DNA of 64,000 nucleotides from Dendrophyllia cribrosa (Eukaryota; Cnidaria; Anthozoa; Scleractinia; Dendrophylliidae), in the NCBI GenBank assembly GCA_024195265.1, contig JAJLRJ010000013.1, forward strand, positions 6,996,262 to 7,060,261, read 5' to 3'. Made by a program: the position numbers and the translations under genes. Positions 12,301 through 23,007 of this stretch are shown here, one piece after another (within the stretch, counting starts at the first letter, position 1; the number at the start of each line of letters is the position of its first letter). The notes under the pieces were generated by a model. It worked only from the letters and a program-made list of their open reading frames with translations. It made no database searches and was not told where the DNA came from.

Positions 12301-13831
12301 CGCCGGGATTCGAAATCGGCTACAATGTTTAGTCGCCCCGGCAAGTGGTGTGCTTCGACTGTTATAGACCGTTCTAGACACCACTGCCAAAGGTCGAAGG
12401 CTAGGCTTGACAGGACCAGTGATGTTGGCCCACCCAATTTGTTTATATAACTTATTGCCGTTGTATTGTCCATCATTAGCTTTACATGGATGTTGCACTT
12501 GTTTCTTAGAAATGACTTCAGGGCAAACCCGCCTGCTAGAAGTTCTAAACAATTTATGTGTAATAGCCTTTCTGACTGAGACCAAAGGCCTCTGGTCTGG
12601 AAATTTCTGCAACATGCTCCCCATCCCATTGTGGAAGCATCTGTTTCGATTGTCATTTGAGGAGGGGTACCTAAAATTGCTCTCCCGTTCCAAGCAGCAA
12701 GGTGGTCTCTCCACCATTTTAGTTCTTCGAGGGCTTCCTCTGTCCAACATACTTGGGACTCGTAACCCCCATGAAGAGTAAGACTGCGCTTTTTGCCTGC
12801 TTGGATGTGACGATAATGAAGGGGTGCTGGAAACACTGCCTGGATCGAAGCACTTAGTTTCCCTAGGAGCCGAGCTAGCTCTCTTATCGTAATGTCCGGA
12901 TTTTCCAGAACTTTCTGACACTCCTTCCTGATACTTTTTACTTTGTCTAAGGGAAGGCTGATGTTTAGCGTAACTGAATTTATACGGAAACCCAGAAACT
13001 CTATTGACTGTGTAGGGTTTAACTGGGATTTTTGGTAATTCACCACAAATCCTAACATTTCCAGAAGTGAGATTGTCAATGTGACATGGTATGATAGAGT
13101 TTCTTCGGTGGAGGCCATCAGTAAAAAGTCGTCTAAATAAATGATTAGACGAATTCCTTGCTTCCTTAACAGGCCTATCACTGGTTTTAGAATCTTGGTA
13201 AAGACCCTGGGGCACTTGCTATTCCAAATGGGAGGCATGCAAACTCCCACTGGGTACCCTTCCAAAGAAACCGGAGGAATTTTTGATGGCCTTTCCAAAT
13301 TGGAACTGTAAAATAGACATCTTTCAAGTCGATTTTTGCCATGAAATCGTTTGGTTTCAGTAGGTCTTTGAGCATATGTATGCCTTCCATTTTGAAATGT
13401 TCGTATTTGATAAATTGATTTAATTGGCGGAGGTTGAAGACTGGTCTTTGTCCGCCTCCCTTTTTGGGGATTACAAACAGGTTTCTGACAAATCCCATGT
13501 TGTAATCGTGTTCTGAAACCAGATGGATTGCCTGTTTTTGAATAAGCTCCCCTAATTCTTTGTCTATCAAAATTTCGTCCTCCCTTGACACTCTGTGAGA
13601 GGGAAGAAAATCTTGATGTGGTATGATTGTAAAGGGAATATGGTACCCTGAAATAGCCATAAGCACCCAAGGGTCGTTTGTAACTGCTTGCCAGTTTTCT
13701 ACGAAATGTTGTAATCGACCTGCTATGGGTAAGTGATTGGCCTCTATTGAAGAAAGGCCCAAACTGCTTAAAAATGACTTTATTATAGGAAAGTTTAAAT
13801 TCGCTTTTAATGGTAGCATACCTGGAGCCAC
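12222..13831 (-). pseudogene. DIRS reverse transcriptase and RNase H, frameshifted
   Basis: The first segment (13831-13187) has fingers and palm motifs: NLFVIPKKGGGQRPVFNLRQ, MAKIDLKDVYFTVPI and FACLPFGIASAP. The frame changes near 13210, and the second segment (to 12222) has the YLDD catalytic box (LIIYLDDFLL) and RNase H residues in TIETDASTMGWGA, INCLELLA and MDNTTAISYINKLGG, plus a HHLPGRLNIVAD-type motif. The enzyme would copy element RNA into cDNA. The usual ADxLSR tail reads ADFESR here. The break between palm motifs makes the present copy non-functional. Confidence 0.93.
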
Positions 13832-14128
13832 GGTGGTCTAGTGGTTAGTGCGTCGGACTTTCGACCTGAAGGTCGATGGTTCGAAGCCTGGTCTCTGCCG
13901 TCGTGTTGTTTCCTTAGACAAGAAACTTTACTCCACACTGTCTCTCTCCACCCAGGTGTATAAATGGGTACCGGCGACAAAAAAATGCTGGGGGTAACCC
14001 TGCGATGGACTAGCATCCCATCCAGGGGGGAGTAGCAATATTCCTAGTCGCTTCATGCTACAGAAACCGGGTTTAAGCTCCGGCCGTTGTGAGCCTTCTG
14101 GCTCGTGTGCGCGACTTTACTTTTACTT
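13825..14128 (+). mobile_element. tRNA-derived SINE inserted in the DIRS element
   Basis: The head has a pol III A box (TGGTCTAGTGG) and B box (GGTTCGAAGCC) at tRNA-like spacing. A non-tRNA body follows, shared with copies at 30548-30830 and 7230-7332. ATACCTG occurs at 13818-13824 and again at 14129-14135, a likely short target duplication. It lies opposite in strand to the host DIRS, between gag and pol. The tail is pyrimidine-rich (ACTTTACTTTTACTT). Confidence 0.88.
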
Positions 14129-14156
14129 ATACCTGCATTTGATTGGCTTGCAACTG

Positions 14157-15334
14157 CTACTGGGAACTTTGGGGTGGAACATAGTTCTGACCTGGTTGAG
14201 CAGCTGGGAACCTTCCCCTGCTCCGGCCCCGGCCCCTGAAGTACGAGCTTCTCCCTCTGGTAGGGAAGCGTGGCAGGTGGTTTGACCATTTTCCAGGAAA
14301 CTGACCCCCTCGCCCTGGCCTGAATTGGGAGGAGGTCCCTCTTCGAAAAAACTGCATGTTTGGCTTCTTGGGGGCTGCCTTTGAAAGGATCTTCACCGTT
14401 TCATTTCTTTTCTTCACCTTTTCTTCAAAGGATGGACCAAACAGATTTTTGCCTGCTTCTGGGAATGGCTCAGAAGCTAATGAGCTCATCTGAGGGTTCA
14501 GTTTATCCAACACTTGTTTCCTTCTATGAACTTTATACTGGGCATTAACAGACCCAAGTGGAGTAAGGGCCTTGGCCAAACATGTATACAGGCCATCCAC
14601 ATCTTTTGTGGATATAATAACAGAACCTGGAATATCCTCGCTTTCGTGCCAGAAGGAGACGTGTTCAAAGGCCATGCTTACCGGGCCAACAATGTCCAAG
14701 AGCTGGTCTTGGAATTTCTTTGTTTCTTCGCAACTCCTTTCGCCCCAGGAACAAGGGAGCCTAGATAGTCATCAAGCACTGGAGTAAATACTGACTCCAC
14801 ATTGGGACAAGGAAAATCTTTTGTTAATTGTTTTCTGTCGTACACAGACAGCGGCTTATCCGCAAACAACACGTCTAGAAGGCTAGACAGTTCCTCGGAC
14901 GCCTCCCAGCGTCCAGCGGGAATTGTAAGATCATCACTGACATCCTCGTTCGCACTTGACACCTTTGCTTTCTTCAAAGGTGGGTCACTGATTTTAACGT
15001 GACCATTATTTAAGCCTTGTGTTGACCCGGTGGCTGACCGGACTGATAAAGAATCGTTTGAGCCTTGTGTTGACCCGGCGGCTAACCGGGGAAGAGAATT
15101 TGAACTGGTGTTCAAAGTTTGTGAGCTCGAGGCGGCTCCCTCGAGGTTGTTCTTTGCAAGTGTTTCGTGAATCATATCGGGCAGCATCGCTGCTAATTGG
15201 CTCTGAATCGCTTTGGAAATAACCTCAGCTGTATTATCTTTGTCAGAAATCATAGATTTACCTTGAGATGGCTCAGGATTCGACTCGATTACTTGGATCT
15301 CGGCTTCCGATGGATTTCCACCCGTTGCTGCCAT
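14157..15334 (-). pseudogene. DIRS gag-like protein, frameshifted
   Basis: It starts at an ATG at 15334, just inside the 5' terminal repeat. The first part (15334 to about 14690) is acidic and Ser-rich. After a frame change near 14690 the second part has NPQMSSLASEPFPEAGKNLF, a typical DIRS gag phrase. The protein ends in an Arg/Gly-rich tail (RPGRGGQFPGK, SSYFRGRGRSRGR) expected to bind RNA. The stop is at 14157. Confidence 0.88.
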
Positions 15335-15345
15335 GTTGAGCGAAG

Positions 15346-15508
15346 CAAAAAGGCGAGGTTACTAAGGGGCGCCGTCAGATATAGCAGGGTGGCCTCGTTT
15401 TGAGTTTTAAGCTGTTTTTCAGAGTTGTAAGCTTTAAAAATGCTGTCATTGAAGCAAAATAAAGGCATTTACATTGTTATATCGAGACGAGTATTATGAT
15501 GTACAATT
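15346..15508. repeat. DIRS 5' terminus and inverted terminal repeat
   Basis: Positions 15346-15483 pair with 10536-10673. The outer tip (15484-15508) is specific to this end and reappears inverted in the ICR. This terminus probably carries the element promoter, as its reading direction leads into gag 12 bp further on. Confidence 0.93.
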
Positions 15509-15572
15509 ACTTTTCTCTTTTCAAGTCATTCTTGAGTGTATTGAATGTTCTGAGTGACAAATGAAATCAACA

Positions 15573-16181
15573 TTGATAATTATAGCATCGAATGGCTCGT
15601 CAGCATTCAATTTTTTTGATATTCTCTGTGTCGAAAAAAAAGCACATTGAAGACGCTGGTCACTTACTTTAAATGAATGCCATTAAGATTATTTGACAGA
15701 TGCCAAAAATTTTTTTTCACAGAAACATAGTACTAGGATAGGTTTGTATTGTAGTATAACGTTTGTTGAATTACAATGTTGCCCATTGGAGATAATTGCA
15801 TTTGAAAAAGTACAATTTGACGAAGTTGCGTGACATGGTCAATGATTGACAGCTCTTAATTGACAGGAATAATATTAAATTACATGAACTTTAAGTTTTC
15901 AGTTCCTAAGGGTTCCAGCAATTGTTGGATGAAATTAGATTAGAATCCATTACATTTTGTTAGTTTGAGAGAAGTCTCTTGTCAGTGCATTTTTAAGGGA
16001 TATTTTTGGGTTTTACCCCTGGGAAATTAGGTGGGGCCTCTAATACCCCAGGGAATGGTCAGGGGACCGAACCACTTTGGTTTCTTGAATAACTTAGTGA
16101 ACCTAAAAATCTGTGAAAGTTTGAAAGAAATCGGTTAGATGGCATGTGTCACGTCTGCCTGGTCCTCTCGTGGACGGACTC
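15573..16181 (-). repeat. Right arm of the TTAA foldback
   Basis: Reverse complement of 9434-10039. It ends in GACTC followed by TTAA. Confidence 0.9.
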
Positions 16182-16185
16182 TTAA

Positions 16186-16916
16186 CTTCTCTTAGTGTCC
16201 ACTTAAAAAAACGTACGCTAGAAAAACGTTGGAAATTACACACTTTTAATTAATGGTATACTAAGACGTGAACGAAATGCTCAATACGTTTAAAGTTATG
16301 CTAAAATAACCAGAAATGCCTACCCCTTAATTGCACAATTGGCCCGCCGTGTTATTGTTGGTTGTGTTGTGGTGTTGGCATAGTTCACTGTCTTTGTAAT
16401 CTTTTGTGTTATGTCATTTAGTGATCACAACTTCTGCAAAACACCAAGAAACTGCCAGTATCATGGAGGTATCTGTATTATATAGTAATTAAGAGTTTGT
16501 ATGACTTTTGGTCTCACTTGGACCAAGTGAACTTGCAGTATTACAGCTCAGGTGTCTGTATTATTAAGTTGTCAATAGGGAGAAGTTTGATGTACAGTAT
16601 ATTCAAATTATAGCATGTTTCAAATTGTTTGTTTCCAAATTTTAAGCTATTGCTTATGACTCAAACTTACAAGTAGGCATGATTCATGCAAAAGTAACAA
16701 CATAAAACTCATAGACTCACAATATTGTTACAGTATTGTGTCTGTATTTTGGAGCTGTTGATAGGGAGAAGTTTGACGTACAAGTTATATTCAAAGTTAC
16801 TCTTTGTTTCCAAATTTTGAGCTATTTGCTTATTATAAATTGTAAATGAAAGGACCACTCGACAAATTCGAAACACTGGATCCCTGGGAATTATCTGATC
16901 AGCGAAATTAATTAGA
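16186..16916. other. AT-rich interval with a dispersed-repeat piece
   Basis: About 16330-16460 resembles the short inverted-repeat unit at 45808-45951 (ACACCAAGAAACTGCC, TTGTGTTGTGGTGTTG). No gene is seen. Confidence 0.35.
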
Positions 16917-17110
16917 AGCAAATGAAATTAAAGACTGATCGTACAGTAAAGGAATATATATATTTTTTAACCGATTAATTTCAAACAGCACGGCCGTTCT
17001 TCGTCAGGGTATATACCCTGATGAAGAACGGCCATGCTGTTCGAAATTAATCAGTTAAAAAATATAATTATATTCCTTTACTGTACGATCACCCTTTCAT
17101 TTCATTTGCT
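16917..17110. mobile_element. Palindromic MITE, 194 bp
   Basis: A near-perfect palindrome: the left arm AGCAAATGAAATTAAAG... pairs with ...CTTTCATTTCATTTGCT, and the centre is GGTATATACC. The arms are about 97 bp with few mismatches and almost no loop. There is no coding. Target duplication is not clear. Confidence 0.75.
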
Positions 17111-17900
17111 TTTTATTTGCTTATTATTCAAACTTACAAGTAGGCATCAAGCACAAATAACAGCAGAAAACTTTTAGGCTCACAATATTGTTACATGTAT
17201 CCATAGTACAACCAAAAAGACTGCTAAGTAGCACCTGCGGCACTTGCAAAGTCTGCTAAGTCGTTGACCAGCTTCAATGTGTTAGACCAGCTGCTTTTTC
17301 AAATACTGGCTTACATACTTTGTCATTGTTTCAATTCTTATTAACCAGTATTTCAAACTTCCAAATACAATGGCAACATCTTGAGTCATTGAGTGTCCAC
17401 TTACTTGTCCTTATACAAATAGTTACAGTAAGCACGCAATATTGTTAAGTGCCCTCAGTTTGACCAAAAAGACTAGTGCCTTTGCATGATGCTTGCCAAG
17501 TCATTGACCAGTTTGAATATGTTAGGCCAGCTGGTGAAGTTTTACTATGAATTTCACTAAGATTATCAATGGTTTGAGAAGCTATATCAAACACTTGATA
17601 GAAAGTTTCGTCAGGTATCCAAACACCTCGAAGTTGGTTAAAAAAAAACTCAGCTTTGTGTTTTCAACCTGCTTCTCTGTGTATGCATCCTGATGAAACA
17701 CGCTTCTTTGTGTTTGATATATTAGTTCTAATATCACACAAGGTTGCTTATACATCTTACAAATTTAAACCCTTAGGGAAAAAATGTTAGTAGTGGGATA
17801 AAGAAATGGCACGTTGTAAAAGTTTTTCAGGCCACACCAAATCTTGAGTCATCTAATGTGGCTCTGACTTGTGAGTCTGTACAGAGGTGTGACCCTAAAA
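17111..17900. other. Non-coding interval
   Basis: Contains internal similarity (CAAACTTACAAGTAGGCAT at 17129 resembles 16663; GACCAGYTT..ATGTTAG recurs at about 17268 and 17508), suggesting old tandem duplication. No gene is seen. Confidence 0.35.
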
Positions 17901-18249
17901 CCCCCGGGGGGGGGGGGGGGGTACTCCCTTATATACACTATATAGGTATGTGCCGCCCGATAGGGTCCAGTTTTTGAGGTGCTCAGTCCTTAAATAGGGT
18001 ATCCTTTTTCGTATTTTTAGTATTGTGATCCTTAGATATTCCTTAAATAGGGTCACTAAATTGCAGTATCCACCCCAACGCGCAAAACGAAGAAGATATG
18101 GTCTGTTAAAACTGTACTATGCGCCCTGGTTTTGGGCCTTAAAAAGGGTATCAAATCTCGATTTTCCACCCTTAAATAGGGTCAGGGATTGAGAACCTTG
18201 GTGGCACACACCTGTCCTAAATTGCTGGGGGTAACCCCCCCTCCCCGGC
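17901..18249. mobile_element. G-run bounded MITE
   Basis: Begins CCCCC plus a long G run and ends with GGGGGTAACCCCCC and CCCCGG. The interior repeats the phrase CCTTAAATAGGGT about four times. A related element with similar G-run ends lies at 55997-56343. Non-coding. Confidence 0.6.
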
Positions 18250-18600
18250 CTAAAACCAGACTGCTGTTACATTCCTTTCTTATGGTGCTGTTAATTATGA
18301 TGCAAAAGGTGGTTCTATGCTTTTAGTCTGTGGGAAACCATTGTCTAAGTAGTGTGTTCCTCTCCAGGGGTTCAAATTCATGGCTGATACCACAAGGGGT
18401 GTTTGACTCGAAAATGACCACTGTTACGAGTTATTCTCACTGGTACCTTTTAGAGTATTAAACCAGAAAATATGTTGACAGGATCAACTTTCCAGAAAGA
18501 ATTAGTTCTAACTTTTGAGTCTGTGGATGAAACCCTTTACTGTGACCACTGAAATTCATGAAAGCTTTTAAGCAGTGTTTCCCTGTGTTTTATGCACAAT
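18250..18600 (+). repeat. Diverged copies of the 106-bp satellite
   Basis: Contains CTTTTGAGTCTGTGGATGAA, TGTGACCACTGAAATTCATG and related phrases of the monomer arrayed at 20830-21480, more diverged. About two units. Another remnant lies at 19930-19990. Confidence 0.7.
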
Positions 18601-20829
18601 ATGCTATACCACACACTTCTAACTTATCAGTTCATGTGTCCATTCAATTGAAGATCATTGAAGACTCGTCAACACTTTCCTTTGGAACTGTTTGTTTAGT
18701 AATGCCTACATTTTTCACAATGAAGTTTGGGACGTTTCTTGAATTTTGATTTTGGATATTTTGTGGGGTGAAAGGGTGAAACGTTAATCACATAACAAGA
18801 CTCGAGGTTTAACACTTGGTGTGGAATAGTTAATTCTAATCTTTTCAACCCTAATACATGCAAGGCCATGATACTAAGCCGGGTTTTAGGGATAAGGGTC
18901 ACTTGCAAAATAGTTTGAAGGAAGGTATAACTATCAAAATAGTACAGAGATAGGGATAACTCAGTGTAATAAAACAACAGTTTTAGGGATAATTAGAGGC
19001 TTGGCGATTTTTAGTAGAGGGATATCTGCCCTCAAAATTATGAGGATAAGGGATGACCTAACTCTCCCTGGGGCCTCACAGGGCCTTACGTAGGACTTTA
19101 GTGGTTTCATGTTGTTTTTGTGATTACATAACATCCCGTTATTGTTTTTCTATTCATGCCTTTGTTATCCACTGGTTGTCTGTGTTCTAGAGTAAACAGT
19201 GTTCACTTTTTAGGGGTTTTAACCAGCTTGAGGTCTTCCTCTATCTGAATGCTCGTCCGGATAAAACACAAAGGAAATGACAATAAATTGCTTTTGTTTT
19301 TTTTTTATTTTTCACTTTTCATACGCGTTTGACATTAGAATACACACCCACACACTTCCTGCTTTGTAAAACTATTGTGCTGTGGTTAATTTCAAACGTT
19401 TGGTTATGTTTCTTTTCTAAAATAAAGGAAACGTTTGTGGTTAAGCAACTTGTAGTCCATTTTACTAAATCGTTTAAACAAATTACTCTTGTGTATAAAG
19501 AATCAGTTAGAGATCCTTTCATCTGTGAAATGAACGAAACGTGCATGTCAATATCCTAAGATATGATAAGCCAGAAGAGTTTTGAGTATTCGTTGGTCTG
19601 GATAGTAATCCTAGATTTGTGGTTAGCGAAAAACTAAGATAATGTTTTGCAGTTGCGTTTTAATTGTCTTAGCTGAACCTTATTTGGTCAGATACTAGCC
19701 TTTGCAATTCACCCGATCTGTTTTCTAACTACCACTTCCTGTTGTTGGTTGGCCTTACAGCTCAGCTCACATGTAATCCTGTTACCGCATTAGTGGTCAT
19801 TTTTGTTCAGTTGAGTGCATGCAGCACATGTTTACTACGCCTTATAAGGATTTTCCGCTTCATCGTGCGCCAAATTTGGTTATGTTGATCTCGGTTTTAA
19901 TCAAATGTGATGCTCTCTTTTGAGTGAGTGAATGAATGAAACCCTGAAGTGTGACCATACTATATGAAAGCTATTGTTTATTCTTTTGAAACCGCCTCTT
20001 TCGAAAACGGAAATGGGAGATTTTTTTCTTAATTTAGGGCACTCATAGGAGTAAAGGGTTAACCACACCCACACCGTCACGAGTTTTGTAGCTGCGACTT
20101 CCTGTGTTAGAGAGAGTTTTAGGGATACGTGACAATTCAGCCGAGCTACGCAACAGTATTATATCTAGACAATCATCATAAATTATCATTAAGCCGACTT
20201 TCAATGCTTTCTCATTGTTTTGCAAGCTGGGCTTGACGAAGTATGCCAAATCGATTATCATTGAACTGCGTTCGTTAATTTTGCGGGAGAATTGAACTCT
20301 TCATCGCATTGGTGTCAGCCTCGAAAGCCCGGCTCGAAAGGCGACGTGATGCATTTTCGTTTAAGAGTATGGCCTTGAAAAGAGTTGATTACGTTAATTA
20401 GATATTGATTGATGTTTAAGTCACTCAGTGCATTCTTATCAGAAGAAACGACAATAGAATGAAAAGTATCGTATGTTACGAATCTAATCACAATCGAATG
20501 GAAAGACCGTGCTTTTTTGACAAGCGGGAAAATGTTATTGTTGTCGTCGATAGATAATGCTTTAACACGACAAGTGTTTTCAAAACAGGGGTGCGTTAAA
20601 ATCGTTCGTAAACAACGCCATGATTTAAGTTTTGATCCTTGAACTATGACTACGTCATTTCCGATAGACATTTTAACTATTTTTATTCTTAAAAAAATTG
20701 TTATTGATTCCGCAAACATGTTTTTGTATTTAATCGTGTATTGTAACACTTTGATCCTAGGTTTCACTATATATTCTACTATTGACCTGTCCCCTGGCTA
20801 AATCCCGAGTCGTGCAATGTGATCTATTG
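18601..20829. other. Non-coding interval
   Basis: No recognisable gene. The longest open frame (20315-20767, minus) has no ATG at its 5' limit and no domain-like features. A satellite remnant lies at 19930-19990. Confidence 0.35.
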
Positions 20830-21480
20830 TGGTCCTAACTTTTGTTAAGTATGTTACCGTAGCTATTGAGCAGTACGTTCCTGTGGTGCTGTTTATTATG
20901 TTGTACAAGTGGCTCTAACTTTCGAGTTTGTCGATGAAATCCGAAAATGTGACCATTCAAATGAAAGCTACTGAGCAGTACCTTCCTGTGGTACTGTTTA
21001 TTATGATGTACAAGGTGGTTCTAACTTTTGAGCCTGTGGATGAAATCCTAAAGTGTAACCATTCAAATGAAAGCTACTAAGCAGTACTTTCCTGTGGCAC
21101 TGTTTATCATGCTGTACAAGATGGTTCTAGCCTTTGAGTCTGTGGATGAAATCCTGAAGTGTGACCATTCAAATGAAAGCTACTGAGCAGTACTTTCCTG
21201 TGGAACTGTTTATTATGCTGTACAAGGTCGCTCTAACTTTCGAGTCTGTAGATAAAAAGCCAAAGTGTGACTATTCAAATAAATGCTACTGTGGTGCTGT
21301 TTATTATGCTGTACAAGGTGGCTATAAATTGTGGATAAAACCTAGTGTGTCCATTCAAATGAAACCTACTGAGCAGTACTTTCCTGTGGTACTGTTTATT
21401 ATGCTGTACAAGGTGGTTCTAACTTTTGAGTCTCTGGATGAAATCCTAGTTTGACCATTCATATGATAGCCACTGAGCAT
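20830..21480 (+). repeat. Tandem array of a ~106-bp satellite monomer
   Basis: Five to six head-to-tail units. The phrase GACCATTCAAATGAAAGCTA begins near 20951, 21057 and 21163, and a diverged version near 21269, giving a period of about 106 bp; later units are shorter. Each unit also has TACTTTCCTGTGGTACTG and CTTTTGAGTCTGTGGATGAA. Frames crossing the array are not genes. Confidence 0.92.
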
Positions 21481-22319
21481 AACTTCCATGTGATGCTATT
21501 TCTGTGCGGAATTTCAAAATTAGTTTTTTTTCCTTGTGTTGTCTCCGCAGTGAAATAGATAATATGTGATAAAGTTCGTGACCAATCGGCCCTTGAAAGA
21601 AAGTAAAGAATATGCGTTTTTTTAACCGACAATCGTACTGATAAGTGACAGGGACTTTATATGTTCTAATACAACCGCAACATGACTTGTTACGGCCGCG
21701 CGGCGCCTTACTACGTACATCTGTCCATCAAAAAAGTTGCAGAAAGTTTGAACAGGTCTTGTCCTAGGAAGTTGTGGTCGGAACAAATTCCACACGATCT
21801 TTAGTCAAAATTGTTTTCCAACATTTTATCTGTATATTGCTGTCTGTTTGCTTTGCTGATATTTTTCTTTTCACGAAGTTGTTACTTGGGTCGAAATCCA
21901 TGTGTGATTGTGTTACGGCTGATTCGGTAACAGCAAAGTGCACATGCTGAAGCGACAAGACTAGGAGTTCTTTCAGTTTCGGACAATGCATTGGAGAAAA
22001 AAGAAATCGATCAGTTGTGATTGCTCTGTAATTGATTATCGAGTGGTCGTGTTTCGTAATACGGAAGTTGCTGTGGAAATGATGAGGGATTCTTCAGGTT
22101 TTACGTCTAAGTTTACACACAGAAATCCTGAGCGTCCGGGCTAACCGATTGAAGTTTGAATTCTCCGCTCTTGTGGCGCTTTGTACCCTCAGTATTTCAA
22201 TGGTCAGCACTTGACAGCTTTTGTTCCCTTTTATCATTCGCCTTGGCGCTGATTGGCTGATCATCCCATGATAGACAAACGGTTCGTGTTTTTGACACGC
22301 ATGACACCTAGTAAACAGA
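21481..22319. other. Region upstream of NFI, possible promoter
   Basis: No gene recognised. Being directly upstream of the first NFI coding exon it may hold the NFI 5'UTR and promoter or an upstream non-coding exon. I see no firm TATA or initiator element. An in-frame TGA at 22302-22304 closes the NFI frame upstream of its ATG. Confidence 0.3.
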
Positions 22320-23007
22320 ATGCGTAGATTGGAAGAAAAATTTCTATCATGTCCTCAGATGGGCCTCAGCACACGGGGTAGAGCGGTTGGCACGATGGTT
22401 AGCGGCGAGAGTACATCTCTTGTGGACTTCGTTAAAATGACTAACCCCGGCTTATTTGATTTCCAGGACGAAATACACTCGTTCATCGAAGCATTGCTGC
22501 CACACGTAAAGGCTTTCGCCTATACTTGGTTTAATTTGCAAGCGAGAAAGCGAAAGCATTACAAGAAACATGAAGTGCGAATGACTCCTGAAGAGGAGAG
22601 GAGATGCAAGGAGGAGCTCGATGCTGAAGCTCCAGAAGTGAAGCAGAAATGGGCATCAAGGCTGCTCGCCAAGCTGCGAAAAGACATTCGTCAGGAATGC
22701 AGGGAGGACTTCGTGATGTCGGTGGTTGGAAACAAACTCGGCTCGTCCTGCCGTTGCGTCATTTCAAACCCCGATCAGAAGGGGAAAATGAGAAGAATAG
22801 ATTGCCTCCGACAGGCAGATAAAGTGTGGAGGCTGGACTTAGTGATGGTGATTCTGTTCCGAGGGATTCCCTTGGAAAGCACGGACGGTGAACGTCTAGG
22901 CAAGTCACAACACTGTCAAAGCCAGACTCTTTGCGTGCTGCCCAACCATATCACAGTGACAGTTCGTGAACTGGATCTATTTCTGGCTAACTTCATGTGC
23001 AACCGAG
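22320..23007 (+). CDS. NFI: NFI coding exon 1 (DNA-binding domain)
   Basis: ATG at 22320, preceded by an in-frame TGA at 22302. It encodes a variable 49-residue leader and then the whole NFI DNA-binding domain. It ends CGAG|GTAAGA in phase 1. The conserved domain starts at codon 50 ([13 protein letters not shown]), exactly after a good internal acceptor (TTTGATTTCCAG|GAC, AG at 22465-22466). In vertebrate NFI genes the second exon begins at this same codon, so the leader may be one of several alternative first exons. Confidence 0.93.

Larger units (their letters stand above)
10466..15508 (-). mobile_element. DIRS-type tyrosine recombinase retrotransposon
   Basis: Nearly full-length element of about 5.04 kb. 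In minus-strand order it has a left terminal repeat, a gag-like frame, reverse transcriptase with RNase H, a tyrosine recombinase, an internal complementary region (ICR) and an inverted right terminal repeat. Such elements integrate through a circular intermediate by tyrosine recombinase rather than an integrase, and make no target duplication. Both tips end in AATT, which also forms the junction in the ICR. Coding is interrupted by several frame changes and by a SINE between gag and pol, so this copy cannot act on its own. Confidence 0.96.
9434..16181. mobile_element. TTAA foldback element split by a DIRS insertion
   Basis: Two long inverted arms, 9434-10039 and 15573-16181, match over about 606 bp with only scattered mismatches (about 98% by eye). 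The outer tips read TTAA-GAGTC and GACTC-TTAA, so both ends are bounded by TTAA (9430-9433, 16182-16185). Unique DNA between the arms (10040-10465 and 15509-15572, about 490 bp) encodes nothing recognisable. The DIRS element sits within it. Without that insertion the element would be about 1.7 kb. TTAA suggests a piggyBac-type origin, but no transposase is present. Confidence 0.85.

Noticed and set aside
10894..13831. An endogenous retrovirus
   Set aside because: There is a tyrosine recombinase instead of a DDE integrase, no protease or envelope, and DIRS-type inverted ends with an internal complementary region.
13830..13905. A tRNA gene, from A and B boxes
   Set aside because: The boxes belong to a longer SINE body shared with 30548-30830, and the sequence does not fold into a clean cloverleaf with an anticodon stem that I could verify.
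20315..20767. A 150-codon minus-strand frame as a gene
   Set aside because: It begins with GTG rather than ATG, has no recognisable domain and lies in repeat-rich DNA.
20830..21480. A CRISPR-like repeat-spacer array
   Set aside because: The repeats are ~106-bp tandem units without unique spacers, in a eukaryotic genome.
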